From Acidimicrobiia bacterium (GTDB lineage: Bacteria; Actinomycetota; Acidimicrobiia; Acidimicrobiales; Bin134): a DNA stretch of 64,000 bases. Below, one piece after another: positions 43,127 through 52,998 of this stretch. Location: positions 62,001 to 126,000 of the forward strand of contig JAJDYE010000007.1 in assembly GCA_022822905.1 (NCBI GenBank), written 5' to 3'. How positions within the stretch are numbered: the first letter of the stretch is position 1; every line of letters starts with the position of its first letter. The notes beneath the pieces were generated by a model, which searched no databases, was not told the DNA's origin, and worked only from the letters and a program-made list of their open reading frames with translations. Both the position numbers and the translations under genes were made by a program.

Positions 43127-43768
43127 GTGGACGCATCTGCTGAAAGTGTCGGCCAACCCCTGACGTGGCGAGGATCCCTGCTGGCCCGGCTGCCGGGCGG
43201 GCGACGCAGCTATTGGCTGGTGGTGGCCGGGGCCGCGGCGATAACCGGTTTGGCCGTGGCGGCCGTTGCCGGGATGGCCGGGGGTGGCCCCTCTTTAGGG
43301 GAGCTCACCCCGGTAGTGGTGGCCACCCAGACCATTGAGGCCGGACAACCGCTGGACGAGGAGAACACCGAGACCCGCCGATACCCCGCGCTGATGCTGC
43401 CGCCCGATGCAGTTTCTGCTTTGACCGGCAGCGAGGCGGCCTCGACTGCCCTTCACGTCGGCGAAGTGGTGACCGCGGCCCGACTGGGGGGAATCCCCAT
43501 CGGTGATCGCATCGAGGTTGCCGTTCCCGCCCACACCGCCATGCCCCCGCTGGCTCCCGGCGATCGGGTGGATGTGCTGGTGACCTTGCCGATCTCCGAT
43601 GAGAGCGGCGCCCAAACCCAAGCCACCCTCATCGTGGCCAACGCCGCCATTGTGACTGCTCGAGGCGAGCACGCCGTCACCATCGCGGTGACCGACCAGG
43701 AACTGCTCCCCGTGGCCTCGGCCGTGGTTCAAGGCTCAATCACCCTGGCTCTTGTGCAGCCAGGATGA
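43127..43768 (+). CDS. SAF-domain membrane protein (CpaB/RcpC-like)
   Basis: A 213-aa protein with one helix at about 29-50 (YWLVVAGAAAITGLAVAAVAG) followed by an SAF domain (about 62-120: VVVATQTIEAGQPLDEEN, LHVGEVVTAARL) and a RcpC-like segment (GDRVDVLVTLP). GTG 43127 has GGAGGAG upstream. CpaB proteins assemble Flp pili, but no pilus genes are near, so the role is open. Confidence 0.75.
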   Translation: MDASAESVGQPLTWRGSLLARLPGGRRSYWLVVAGAAAITGLAVAAVAGMAGGGPSLGELTPVVVATQTIEAGQPLDEENTETRRYPALMLPPDAVSALTGSEAASTALHVGEVVTAARLGGIPIGDRIEVAVPAHTAMPPLAPGDRVDVLVTLPISDESGAQTQATLIVANAAIVTARGEHAVTIAVTDQELLPVASAVVQGSITLALVQPG

Positions 43769-43774
43769 CGGTTT

Positions 43775-44611
43775 CTACCGAACCGATGCGGCGATCAAGC
43801 TGAGCACCAGCAGGGCCACCAACACCCGGTAGACGGCGAACGGGCCGAAACTGCGGGTGCGCACAAGGGCCAGCAGCCCCTTCACCGCGGCGAACCCGGT
43901 GACCGCCGAGGCGGCCATGCCCCAGGCGAATGCGGCTCGAGCATCGGTGGGGATGCCTCCCCACCCGCCGATGTCGATGAACAGGTACACGCCCGCCCCG
44001 GCGATCACCGGCACGCTCATGAGCATGGCCAGCCGGGCCGCGGCCTCGCGGTCGTATCGCAGCAGCCGTCCGGCGGTGATGATCACCCCCGAGCGCGACA
44101 CCCCCGGCTGAAGCGAGCAGGCCTGGGCCAGCCCCAGCAGCACGGCATCGCGCACTCCGACGTCTTCGGTGTGGCGCTGGCCCTGGCGTCGATCGGCCCA
44201 CCACAGCAGGAGGCCGAAGACGCCCAGCATCACCGCGGTGAGCCAAGTCTCATCGTCGGCATCGTCGATCACCGACCGCAGCCCCACCCCCACCGCGGCG
44301 GCCGGCACGGTGGCCAACACCAACAGCCACCCCAGCCGTCCGTCGGCGGTCATCGGGCTTCGGCGATCGACCACCGCGGCAATCCCGTCTCGCAACAGCG
44401 CCCACACCTCTCGGCGCAGGCAGGCCACCAACCCCACCAGCGTGCCCAGGTGGAGGGCCACATCGAATGCTCTCTCGAGGTCGTCGCGGCCCTCGAAGTC
44501 GTTCCAATCGGCCAGCCAGGGGATGATCTGCAAGTGCCCGCTAGAGGACACCGGCAGGAACTCTGTCAGCCCCTGAGCGATGCCCAGCAATATGGCATGC
44601 AGGACCGACAT
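43775..44611 (-). CDS. uppP: Undecaprenyl-diphosphate phosphatase
   Basis: A 278-aa membrane phosphatase that recycles the peptidoglycan lipid carrier. The family motif GLTEFLPVSSSGHLQI is at the N-terminus and QACSLQPGVSRSGVIITAGRLL carries the second active-site segment with Arg and Ser. About eight membrane segments. It starts 15 nt after the TldE-like gene and seems to be co-transcribed. Confidence 0.94.
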   Translation of the reverse strand: MSVLHAILLGIAQGLTEFLPVSSSGHLQIIPWLADWNDFEGRDDLERAFDVALHLGTLVGLVACLRREVWALLRDGIAAVVDRRSPMTADGRLGWLLVLATVPAAAVGVGLRSVIDDADDETWLTAVMLGVFGLLLWWADRRQGQRHTEDVGVRDAVLLGLAQACSLQPGVSRSGVIITAGRLLRYDREAAARLAMLMSVPVIAGAGVYLFIDIGGWGGIPTDARAAFAWGMAASAVTGFAAVKGLLALVRTRSFGPFAVYRVLVALLVLSLIAASVR

Positions 44612-44626
44612 GGCCCCTACCAGCGA

Positions 44627-45973
44627 TTACGCCCCGGACATGGTGACCTCGGCCACCACCAGCGTCACCCCGGCCGAGCTCATGGGCAGCCAGGTGAGGT
44701 CGGATCCCACCGCAGCCACATCGAGCAGCATCCGCTGGAGGGTGGAGGCGATGGTGATCTCTCGCACCGGCTCGGCCAACTCGCCGTTGCGGATGCGCAG
44801 CCCTTCGGCCCCGGTGGAGAAGTCGCCGCTCACCGGGTTCACCCCTGAGTGCAGCCCCGACACTCCCTGCACCAACACCCCGTTGTCGATCCCGGCAATG
44901 AGCTCGTCAGGGGAACGGTTGCCGGGCACCAGCGACAGCGCCTGACAGCCCACGCCGGGGGTGCTGGCGTAGCCCCGCACCGCCGAGCCGGTGGATGCGG
45001 TGCCCGAGCGCCGGCCGGTGTAGCTGTTGTGCAGGAACCGCTCGAGCTGGCCGTCGCCGATGAGCAGGTTGCGCCGGGTGGCCAGTCCCTCGCCGTCGGC
45101 GTCGGATGCGGTGAACGCCTCCGGGTTGGTGGGATCGTCCACCAGAGTGACGCCCGCGGCGGCCACCTGGTCGCCCAGGCGGTCGGCGAACAGCGACCGG
45201 CCCTTGAGCACCGCCTCGCCCGACAGGGTGCCCCCGATGATGCCCAGGAACTGGGCAGAGACGAATGGGTCGAGCACCACGGTGACCCGCTCGCTGGGGG
45301 GCTGGGTGGCCCCCAGCATCCGAGTGGCCCGTTCCACCGCGTCGGTTGCGGCCTCCCCCACGTTCAGGGCGGAGGGCTCGCGGCCCACCGAGAACCCGAA
45401 GCCGGTCTGGGTCTCGTCGCCTTCGGAGGCCAGCGAGTAGGCGGTGAGGTAGCACGAGGTGTCCCTGCCCGTGCTGCGGATGCCGGTGGTGGTGGCGATG
45501 GCGTCGGCGCCCACCGCGTCGCCGTAGTCGGCCGACTCCACTCCCACGATGCGGGGATCACCGGCTCGCACTGCTCGCTCCAACTCCAGGGCCATGTCGA
45601 TCTTGGCCTCGGTGCTCACTTTCAAGAGGACCTCGTGATAGAGATCGAGCTCCGGGGGGTCCACCCCGTCGGGCTCGGCCAGGCCGAAGAACTCGTCGGG
45701 CGAGCCGAACACGGCGTTGTCGCGGGCCTCGGCCAGGGTCTCCTCCAGCACGTCGGGATCGAGGGTGCCGGCGTGGGCGAATCCCTGGCGGCCGTCGGCG
45801 ATCACCCGGATGCCCACTCCCTGCGACTCGGCCACCGACAGCGACTCGATCTCGCCCTCGTACACCCGCACCTCGGTCTCCTGGCTGTGGCCCACCACCG
45901 CCTCGACCTGCTCTCCGTCGCGCCCCCAGCCCACGATGCGCTCGGCGATCTCCAACAGCTCCTCGGGGTTCAC
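44627..45973 (-). CDS. TldE/PmbA-family metalloprotease subunit
   Basis: A 448-aa member of the TldD/PmbA family, the partner subunit that has no HExxxH. YEGEIESLSVAESQGVGIRV at the start and GGTLSGEAVLKGRS, ASTPGVGCQALSLVPGN and TGAEGLRIRNGELAEPV are characteristic. With TldD it forms a heterodimeric protease. Start GTG 45973; 40 nt after tldD. Confidence 0.9.
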   Translation of the reverse strand: MNPEELLEIAERIVGWGRDGEQVEAVVGHSQETEVRVYEGEIESLSVAESQGVGIRVIADGRQGFAHAGTLDPDVLEETLAEARDNAVFGSPDEFFGLAEPDGVDPPELDLYHEVLLKVSTEAKIDMALELERAVRAGDPRIVGVESADYGDAVGADAIATTTGIRSTGRDTSCYLTAYSLASEGDETQTGFGFSVGREPSALNVGEAATDAVERATRMLGATQPPSERVTVVLDPFVSAQFLGIIGGTLSGEAVLKGRSLFADRLGDQVAAAGVTLVDDPTNPEAFTASDADGEGLATRRNLLIGDGQLERFLHNSYTGRRSGTASTGSAVRGYASTPGVGCQALSLVPGNRSPDELIAGIDNGVLVQGVSGLHSGVNPVSGDFSTGAEGLRIRNGELAEPVREITIASTLQRMLLDVAAVGSDLTWLPMSSAGVTLVVAEVTMSGA

Positions 45974-46013
45974 GCTGCGGTCCCGTCGAAAGTCAACCTC
46001 GGTCGGCGAGCCG

Positions 46014-47405
46014 TCACGCCGCGGTTCCGCCGATGGTCATCGACGCCACTCGCAGCGTGGGAGTGCCGTCGCCCACCGGGACGCCTTGGCCGTCCTTGCC
46101 GCAGGTGCCGGGCGATCCCATGGCGAAGTCGTTGCCCAGCGCCTCGATACCGGTCAGCACCTCGGGACCGTTGCCGATGAGGTTGCCCTCACGGATCGGG
46201 GCGCCGATCTCGCCGTTCTCGATCAGATAGGCCTCGCTCATTCCGAACACGAAATCGCCGGTGGCGGTGTTCACCTGGCCGCCGCCCAGGTGGGCCACAT
46301 ACACCCCACGGTCGGTGGCCGCGATGATGTCGGCGGGGTCTTCGGTGCCGTTGGCCAGGTAGGTGTTGGTCATTCGCACCATGGGCAGGTGCTGGTAGCT
46401 CTGGCGGCGGCCGTTGCCCGAGCTCTCCCGCCCCTCTTTGCGGGCCCGCAGCAGATCCCACATGTAGTCGGTGAGCACGCCGTTCTCAATGAGCACGTTG
46501 CGCTGGGCGGGACGGCCCTCGTCATCGATGGCGTAGGCGCCCCACTCCCGGGCCATGGTGCCGTCGTCGATCAGGGTGACCTCGGGGTGGGCCACCTGTT
46601 CACCAACCCGGTTCCGGAACACCGACGCCTGCTTGGCCACCAGGTCGGCTTCGAGACCGTGGCCGCAAGCCTCGTGGAACAGCACTCCGCCGCCGCCGGG
46701 GCCGATCACCACCGGCATCGAACCGCTGGGGGCGGGTTGGGCGGCCAGCTTGGTGAGCGCCCGATTGGCGGCGGTGCGGGCCAAGGCGTCCACCTCGTAT
46801 TCGTCGAACAGCTCAAAACCGATGGGACGGCCCACGCTCTCAAACCCGGTCTGCATGCCGGTGTCGCCCACCGCCACGCACGACACTGCGAACCGGGTGC
46901 GCACCTGGTCGTCGCCGGCCAGCAGCCCATCGCTGTTGGCCACCAGGATGCGACGACGGCCGTCGGCGTAGCGGGCCGACACCTGGGTGATGGCCGATCC
47001 GGCTCCTCGGGCGGCCTCGTCGGCCCGGCCCAAGAGATCCACCTTGGTCGCCTTGGCCACGGTCTCGGGCAGCACCTCGACTTCGTTGGGCGCCGGGGCA
47101 TGCACCCGGCTCAGCGCCACCACTTGGTGGCCGCCACCGCCGCCTCGTGCGGCCGCCGCCGCGGCCCGAGCCGCTTTGGCCAAACCGGCCTCGCTCAGAT
47201 CAGACGTGTGAGCGAACCCGGTGGTCTCGCCCACCACGACGCGGATTCCCGCCCCCCGGGTGCGGCCCGAGGTGAGCTCCTCCACCTTGCCGTCGTCCAA
47301 CAGCGCCGACGAAGAGCACCGATCTTCCGCAAATACCTCGGCGAACTCGCCCCCGGTTTTCAGCGCTTCCGACAGCGTGCCAGAAACAACAGACTCGTCG
47401 ATCAC
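46014..47405 (-). CDS. TldD-family metalloprotease subunit
   Basis: A 463-aa TldD protein. The metal site HEACGHGLEADLVAKQASVF (HExxxH) is intact, and SGRTRGAGIRVVVG, LIENGVLTDYMWDL and GSPGTCGKDGQGVPVGDG mark the family. In other bacteria TldD/TldE trim peptides, including modified ones. First gene of tldD-tldE-uppP; start GTG 47405. Confidence 0.93.
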   Translation of the reverse strand: MIDESVVSGTLSEALKTGGEFAEVFAEDRCSSSALLDDGKVEELTSGRTRGAGIRVVVGETTGFAHTSDLSEAGLAKAARAAAAAARGGGGGHQVVALSRVHAPAPNEVEVLPETVAKATKVDLLGRADEAARGAGSAITQVSARYADGRRRILVANSDGLLAGDDQVRTRFAVSCVAVGDTGMQTGFESVGRPIGFELFDEYEVDALARTAANRALTKLAAQPAPSGSMPVVIGPGGGGVLFHEACGHGLEADLVAKQASVFRNRVGEQVAHPEVTLIDDGTMAREWGAYAIDDEGRPAQRNVLIENGVLTDYMWDLLRARKEGRESSGNGRRQSYQHLPMVRMTNTYLANGTEDPADIIAATDRGVYVAHLGGGQVNTATGDFVFGMSEAYLIENGEIGAPIREGNLIGNGPEVLTGIEALGNDFAMGSPGTCGKDGQGVPVGDGTPTLRVASMTIGGTAA

Positions 47406-47543
47406 AATTGTGCTCCCCGTCTCTCCACCAGCTCGTCGATCACAGCTTCTCCCTTGCCTCGAAGCCGTAGCCTACCGACATCCCGGCCGAACCGGGAACA
47501 GGGAACATCAGCCCGAGTTGGGGCTGCGGGGGTGCAGGGGCCG

Positions 47544-49178
47544 TCAGCCCAGGTTGGAGCGGCGGGGATAGGCGTGTTCGGGATCGCATATCACGTTCAC
47601 CACGTAGGGAACCCCGGCGTCGAGGGCCCGCTTGAGGGCGGGGGCGATGTCGTCGGGGCGCTCCACGGTCTCCCCGGCCCCGCCAAGGGCGGTCACCACC
47701 TGGTCGTAGCGGCACCCCTCCTGGAGGTCGGCGGCCACGTCGTAGCCGTACATCTGGCGCATGGGATGCTTCTCCAAGCCCCAGCAGCCGTTGTTGCCCA
47801 CTACGATGGCCACCGGCAGGTTGTGGCGCACCAGCGAATCGGCGTCCATCAGCGAGAACCCGGCCGCCCCGTCGCCCAACAGCAGCACCACTTGGCGGTC
47901 GGGGTGTGCTACCCGGGCGGCCATGGCGTAGCCCATCCCGGTTCCCAAACAGCCGTACGGACCGGGATCGAGCCAGTGGCCGGGCAGATAGGAGTCCACG
48001 AATCGCCCGGCGTAGGAGACGAAGTCGCCGCCGTCGCCAATCACCACCGCATCCCGATCCAGCACCTGGCGCAATTCCCCGTACACCCTGGTGGGCAAAA
48101 TGGGATCGGCCGCCGTGGTGAGCAGATCCTCCTCCTCGGCCCGAGCGGCGTCCTCGGTGTCCCGCAGTTGGGCCACCCACTGCTCGCGATCAGCGGGGTG
48201 GGCCGGCGCGGGACCGTCGGCCAGCGCGCCCAGCATCTGGACTAAATCGCCCGACACCGTCGCCGCCGGCTGGGCGTGGGCCGACACCGACTCCGCGCTG
48301 TCGGTCAGATGCACCACCTGGGCATCGCCAAACCGGCCAAACGAGAGCCGGAAGTCGAGCGGGGTGCCGGCCACAATCACCAGATCGGCATCGGAACGCA
48401 GCATCCGCCGGGTGCGGCTGAAGAACAGCTCGTGGTCGGCAGGCAGGCATCCCCGGCCCAGGCCGTTGGCGAAGGCGGGCAGCCGCTGGGCTTCCACCCA
48501 GGCCCGCAGCGCATCCCAGGCACCGTCCCAGTACACGTCGGTGCCCACCAGCACCGCAGGACGACGGGCGGCAGCCACCATGTCGGCCACCGCAGCCAGC
48601 CCGTCGGGGTTGGGCGCCTCGCCCACCGGCATGGGCTCGTCGGGCACGGTGCCGGAGCCCTCGGAGAAGATCACGTCCATGGGATAGTCCACGAACACCG
48701 GGCCCCGGTGAGGGGTCATGGCGGCTTGCACGGCCCGATAGGTGGCGGCGGCCAGATCGTCGCCGCCCCCCGCGGTGAGCGAGCGCTTGGTGACCGGGGC
48801 CAAGATGGGCACGTGGTCGAGCTCCTGGAGCGAGCCCGACCCCCAGCGGGCCTCCGGGGCCCGGCCCCCCAGCACCACCAGCGGCGCTCCGTTGAGCCAG
48901 GCGGTGGTCACCGCGCTCACCGAGTTGGTCACCCCGGGCCCGGCGGTCACCGCGGCCACCCCCGGACGGCGGGTCAGCTTGGCCAGCGCCTCAGCCGCGA
49001 AGACCGCGGTCTGCTCGTGGCGAACGTCGTAGAGCACCACATCGCCCTGCTTCACCGCCGCGTCGTACAGCGGAAAGATATGACCCCCCGACAGGGTGAA
49101 CAGCTCCTGCACTCCGAAGGGGGCCAAGGCGGCCAGCACCTGATCGCCCCCGTGGCCGTTGACTTGTTTTCCCGACAT
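47544..49178 (-). CDS. Thiamine-diphosphate enzyme (acetolactate synthase-like)
   Basis: A 544-aa TPP enzyme of the acetolactate synthase/2-hydroxyacyl-CoA lyase superfamily. The N-terminal Pyr domain has the activating Glu in RHEQTAVFAAEALAKLT and AVTAGPGVTN; the C-terminal PP domain has LLLGDGAAGFSLMDADSL...NN, the TPP-Mg motif. It lacks the ilvN neighbour expected for a biosynthetic acetolactate synthase, so another 2-oxoacid or acyl-CoA reaction is likely. Start 49178 is preferred for GAGG upstream; ATG 49199 is an alternative. Confidence 0.88.
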   Translation of the reverse strand: MSGKQVNGHGGDQVLAALAPFGVQELFTLSGGHIFPLYDAAVKQGDVVLYDVRHEQTAVFAAEALAKLTRRPGVAAVTAGPGVTNSVSAVTTAWLNGAPLVVLGGRAPEARWGSGSLQELDHVPILAPVTKRSLTAGGGDDLAAATYRAVQAAMTPHRGPVFVDYPMDVIFSEGSGTVPDEPMPVGEAPNPDGLAAVADMVAAARRPAVLVGTDVYWDGAWDALRAWVEAQRLPAFANGLGRGCLPADHELFFSRTRRMLRSDADLVIVAGTPLDFRLSFGRFGDAQVVHLTDSAESVSAHAQPAATVSGDLVQMLGALADGPAPAHPADREQWVAQLRDTEDAARAEEEDLLTTAADPILPTRVYGELRQVLDRDAVVIGDGGDFVSYAGRFVDSYLPGHWLDPGPYGCLGTGMGYAMAARVAHPDRQVVLLLGDGAAGFSLMDADSLVRHNLPVAIVVGNNGCWGLEKHPMRQMYGYDVAADLQEGCRYDQVVTALGGAGETVERPDDIAPALKRALDAGVPYVVNVICDPEHAYPRRSNLG

Positions 49179-49300
49179 TGGCCTCACCGTAACCTCCATA
49201 GGGGCGCGGCGGGGCAATAGCCTTTATTGAATGACCCCAATGGCCGCCTCAACTGCTGGCGCGTGCCCGGAGTCACCCCTTCACATTTGCGAGACCGGAC

Positions 49301-50296
49301 TTGACTGAGAAGCACACCACCCGCCGCGTGCTCAGCATCGTGCTCCGGGTGGGCATCAGCGTGGCCCTGTTCTTCTTGTTGATCTGGCGGCTGCCCTCGT
49401 TCGACGCCGGTCAACTGTGGCCCGACTTCAACTCGACCACGCCGTTCTGGCTGATCGGGGCGCTCATGCTCACCGTGATGGGCAACATGGCGGCCACCGC
49501 CCGGTGGTATGAGGTGGCAGTCGCCCTGGGGCTGCAAGTGAAGCCCCGGCGCATGTTCTCGCACTACATGGCGGGAATGTTCATCTCCAACTTCGTGCCC
49601 ACCACGGTGGGGGGCGACGTGCTGCGGACATCCCGCCTCTCCAACGACACCGGCGACGGCCCCCACAGCTTCGCCTCGGTGCTGTTGGAGCGGCTCAGCG
49701 GCTGGATCGTGCTGCCGGTGTTCACCCTGTTGGGCTTGGTGCTCGACGAAGAGCTGCGGGGATTGGGCGCCCCCTCCCGAGTGGCGGCCATCACCGCCGG
49801 CCTCACCCTGCTGGCTCTCGGACTGATCCTGCTGCTGGTGGGCAATCAGTGGTTCGGCCGATGGGTCAGCCGGCGCAACGGCTGGGTCCGGTTCGTGAAC
49901 GGGCTGCACATGGGCATCGACGAGCTGCGGGCCAAGCCCCGCGACACCGGCCGGGTGCTGATCACCGCCTTCGCCTACCAGGGGATAATGCTGGCCGCCG
50001 CCGGGTGCGCGGCCAAGGTGGTGGGGATCAACGGCCTGGGGCCCACCGAGCTGATGGCGTTCATCCCCGCCGTGCTCATCTTCCAGGTGCTGCCCTTCGG
50101 CCTGGGAGGGCTCGGCCTGCGGGAGGTGGCCTTGGTGTTTTTCCTCCACGACTTGGGCGTGATCGACGAGCGGGCTATCGCCATGGGGCTGCTGCTCTAC
50201 TTCCTCACCGTGGCCGGCAGCCTGGTGGGTTTGCCGGCGCTGGTCTTCGGCGGCCGCCACTGGCAACGGGCCTCGCGCTCCCGCCATGAGCGCTGA
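49301..50296 (+). CDS. Lysylphosphatidylglycerol synthase-type transmembrane protein (flippase-like domain)
   Basis: A 331-aa membrane protein with seven to eight hydrophobic helices. NFVPTTVGGDVLRTSRLS, VLLERLSGWIVLP and LPFGLGGLGLREVALVFFL are the signatures of the LPG synthase TM/AglD family; the catalytic MprF synthase domain is missing. It may flip or glycosylate lipids. The start is a TTG at 49301 and is uncertain. It leads a three-gene membrane and isoprenoid run. Confidence 0.85.
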   Translation: MTEKHTTRRVLSIVLRVGISVALFFLLIWRLPSFDAGQLWPDFNSTTPFWLIGALMLTVMGNMAATARWYEVAVALGLQVKPRRMFSHYMAGMFISNFVPTTVGGDVLRTSRLSNDTGDGPHSFASVLLERLSGWIVLPVFTLLGLVLDEELRGLGAPSRVAAITAGLTLLALGLILLLVGNQWFGRWVSRRNGWVRFVNGLHMGIDELRAKPRDTGRVLITAFAYQGIMLAAAGCAAKVVGINGLGPTELMAFIPAVLIFQVLPFGLGGLGLREVALVFFLHDLGVIDERAIAMGLLLYFLTVAGSLVGLPALVFGGRHWQRASRSRHER

Positions 50297-50317
50297 CCGC
50301 CGCTGACACCCGGAGCC

Positions 50318-51115
50318 ATGACGCTCTCCTCGCTGAAGTCGGGCCCGCTGCGACAACGTGGTATGGCCAAGAGCCGGACCCGGCCCCGCTGGTACCTGGA
50401 GCTGGCGGTCATAGGGGCCTTCTACGGCATCTACTCCTGGGTGCGCAACCAGTTCGGGAGCGCCGCGGTGGAACCGGGCAAAGCGCAAGCCAACGCGGAG
50501 CTGGTGATCGACTGGGAGCGCAGCATCGGCCTGTACTTCGAGCGCGACCTCCAAGACCTGTTCATAGGATGGGTGGCGTTCATCCAGTTCTGGAACCTGT
50601 TCTACGGGCTATTCCACTTCGCGGTCACCGCGTTCACCCTCATCTGGCTCTACTGGCGCTTCCCCCGGCACTACCCGTTCTGGCGCACCACCGGGCTTCT
50701 GGCCACCGGCTCGGCCCTGGTGGGGTTCGCCCTGTTCCCGCTCATGCCCCCTCGTCTGCTGTCGGTGGGTGGGCGCTACGGCGGCGACCTGGCCGAAACC
50801 GGTTATGTCGACACGGTGACCGAGTTGGGCGGACTGTGGTCGTTCACCTCGGGCGCGGCCGAAACGCTCTCCAACCAGTACGCCGCCATGCCCAGCCTCC
50901 ACTTCGCCTGGGCCATGTGGTGCTATCTGGCGTTGCGCAAGCATTTGGTGTACCCGGTGGGCAAATGGGCCATCGCCGCGTACCCCTGGCTCACCCTGTT
51001 CGCCATAGTGGTGACCGCCAACCACTACTGGATCGACGCGGTGGGCGGACTGGGCGCTTTGGGCGTGGGCTGGGCGGCAGCACGGGGCTACCACGCGTGG
51101 CGAGACCGCGGGTAA
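50318..51115 (+). CDS. PAP2-superfamily phosphatase (inositol phosphotransferase-like)
   Basis: A 265-aa membrane protein with six hydrophobic segments. The active-site motifs of the PAP2_3 group are MPSLHFAW and ANHYWIDAVGG. Relatives include Aur1-like inositol phosphorylceramide synthases and phosphatidate phosphatases; the reaction here is not decided. An inner ATG at 50363 would drop 15 basic residues. It starts 22 nt after the previous gene. Confidence 0.85.
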   Translation: MTLSSLKSGPLRQRGMAKSRTRPRWYLELAVIGAFYGIYSWVRNQFGSAAVEPGKAQANAELVIDWERSIGLYFERDLQDLFIGWVAFIQFWNLFYGLFHFAVTAFTLIWLYWRFPRHYPFWRTTGLLATGSALVGFALFPLMPPRLLSVGGRYGGDLAETGYVDTVTELGGLWSFTSGAAETLSNQYAAMPSLHFAWAMWCYLALRKHLVYPVGKWAIAAYPWLTLFAIVVTANHYWIDAVGGLGALGVGWAAARGYHAWRDRG

Positions 51116-51144
51116 CCTGGATCGCCCAACCCGCAGGGAGGGAA

Positions 51145-52998
51145 ATGGACACCAATCATCTACGCAAGGTCACCTGTCCCGCTGATCTGCGCCGACTGGG
51201 TGACGAAGAATTGACCGAGCTTGCGGAGGAGATCCGAGAGTTCATCGTCGACACGGTCAACGCCACCGGTGGTCACTTGGGCTCCAACCTGGGCGTTGTG
51301 GAGTTGACGCTGGCCCTTCATCTGGTGTTCGACTCTCCCCGCGACATCATCCTGTGGGACACCGGCCACCAGGCCTACGTACACAAAATGCTCACAGGGC
51401 GGACCGACCAGTTCAAGACGCTGCGCCAACCCGGCGGCCTGTCGGGATACCCGAGCCGGGAGGAGTCCCCCCACGACTGGATCGAGAACAGCCACGCCTC
51501 CACCGTATTGAGCTACGCCCACGGCCTGGCCACGGCGCAACAAGCCGCCGGTGGCGAACAGCGGCGGGTTATCGCCGTGGTGGGCGACGGATCGCTCACC
51601 GGGGGTGTGGCCTTCGAGGGGCTCAACAACATCGGACACTCAGGGTGCAATGTGACCCTGGTGCTCAACGACAACGGACGCTCCTATGCGCCCACCGTCT
51701 CCCGGCTGTCGGAGAGCCTGCTGCGGGTGCGGATGGACCCCCGGTATGTCCGCACCGACAACCAGGTACGCAAGGTTCTTCAGAACATCCCCTGGGTGGG
51801 CGATTTGGCCGGCCGTACCGTGGGGGCCGCCAAGGCCGCGGTGCGGGAGATGGTGGAGCCCCGCACATTCTTCGACGAGTTGGGCATCAGCTACTTCGGA
51901 CCGTTCGACGGCCACGACCTGGGCAAGCTGGAGCGGGTGTTCAGCCGGGTGTCCCATCTCGAGGGGCCGTGTCTGGTGCATGTGCTCACCCAAAAGGGCC
52001 GAGGGTATGCACCGGCTGAGAACGATCCGGTCAAGAACATGCACGACACGTCGTACGCAAAGCCGGGCAGCTACACCGAGGCTTTCACCACTGCGCTGAT
52101 CAAAGAGGCCGAGGCCCGTCCTGAGCTAGTGGCCATCACTGCGGCCATGCCCGACTCCACCGGGCTGTTGCCGTTTGCCGAGCGGTTCCCGGAGCGGTGC
52201 TTCGACGTGGGCATCGCCGAGCAGCATGCCGTGACCGCCGCCGCGGGCATGGCCATGGGCGGACTCCGCCCGGTGGTGGCCATCTACTCCACATTTTTGA
52301 CCCGGGCCATCGACCAGGTGAACCTCGATGTGGGCCTGCACAACCAGCCGGTGGTGTTCTGCTTGGACCGGGCCGGCATCACCGGCGACGACGGGGCGTC
52401 GCACCACGGAGTGCTCGACATGGTACTGCTCACCAAGATTCCCGGCATGACTGTGCTGGCCCCCTCGTCCTACCAAGAGCTTCAGCAGATGCTGCACGAC
52501 GCCTTGGAGATCACCACCGGACCGGTGGCCATACGGTGGGCCAAAACCGCGGCCCCGTCGGTGCCCGAAGACCAAGTGGGGTTCGGCCTCACGGGTCGCA
52601 AGGTTAAAGAAGGCGCCGACGTGTGCCTGCTATCGGTGGGCAAGATGCTGGCCCCGGCAGAAGAAGCTGCCGAACTGCTGGAGGCCGACGGCGTGTCGAC
52701 CACCGTGTGGGACGTGCGCAGCGTCAAGCCTCTGGACGAGGACATGTTGGCCGACGCCGCCCGCCATCGGGCGGTTGTGACTATTGAGGACGGTTGGCGA
52801 GAGGGCGGGGCGGGCAGTTCCGTGGCCCACCAACTGGCCCACTCGGGCCGCGAGGGTCCCGTGCCCGCTATCCGGGTGCTGGGCGTGCCCAACGAGTACA
52901 TCCCCCACGGCAAGCCCGACCAGATCCTGGCCGATTGCGGCCTCGACGCCGCCGGCATAGCGGAGACGGCCCGCGAGGCGCTGGCCGTCAAGGAGTAG
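51145..52998 (+). CDS. dxs: 1-deoxy-D-xylulose-5-phosphate synthase
   Basis: A 617-aa DXS, first enzyme of the MEP isoprenoid pathway. TPP motif GDGSLTGGVAFEGLNN, substrate segments GHLGSNLGVVELT and DTGHQAYVHKMLTG, the activating Glu in DVGIAEQHAVTAAAG, and DRAGITGDDGASHHG are all present. ATG 51145 with GGGAGGGAA upstream fits the family start. Its 3' end overlaps the convergent helicase gene by 11 nt. Confidence 0.96.
   Translation: MDTNHLRKVTCPADLRRLGDEELTELAEEIREFIVDTVNATGGHLGSNLGVVELTLALHLVFDSPRDIILWDTGHQAYVHKMLTGRTDQFKTLRQPGGLSGYPSREESPHDWIENSHASTVLSYAHGLATAQQAAGGEQRRVIAVVGDGSLTGGVAFEGLNNIGHSGCNVTLVLNDNGRSYAPTVSRLSESLLRVRMDPRYVRTDNQVRKVLQNIPWVGDLAGRTVGAAKAAVREMVEPRTFFDELGISYFGPFDGHDLGKLERVFSRVSHLEGPCLVHVLTQKGRGYAPAENDPVKNMHDTSYAKPGSYTEAFTTALIKEAEARPELVAITAAMPDSTGLLPFAERFPERCFDVGIAEQHAVTAAAGMAMGGLRPVVAIYSTFLTRAIDQVNLDVGLHNQPVVFCLDRAGITGDDGASHHGVLDMVLLTKIPGMTVLAPSSYQELQQMLHDALEITTGPVAIRWAKTAAPSVPEDQVGFGLTGRKVKEGADVCLLSVGKMLAPAEEAAELLEADGVSTTVWDVRSVKPLDEDMLADAARHRAVVTIEDGWREGGAGSSVAHQLAHSGREGPVPAIRVLGVPNEYIPHGKPDQILADCGLDAAGIAETAREALAVKE

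Noticed and set aside
45717..48245. Long open frame of 842 codons on the plus strand
   Set aside because: Antisense to TldE, TldD and the TPP enzyme, which have full motif sets on the minus strand.
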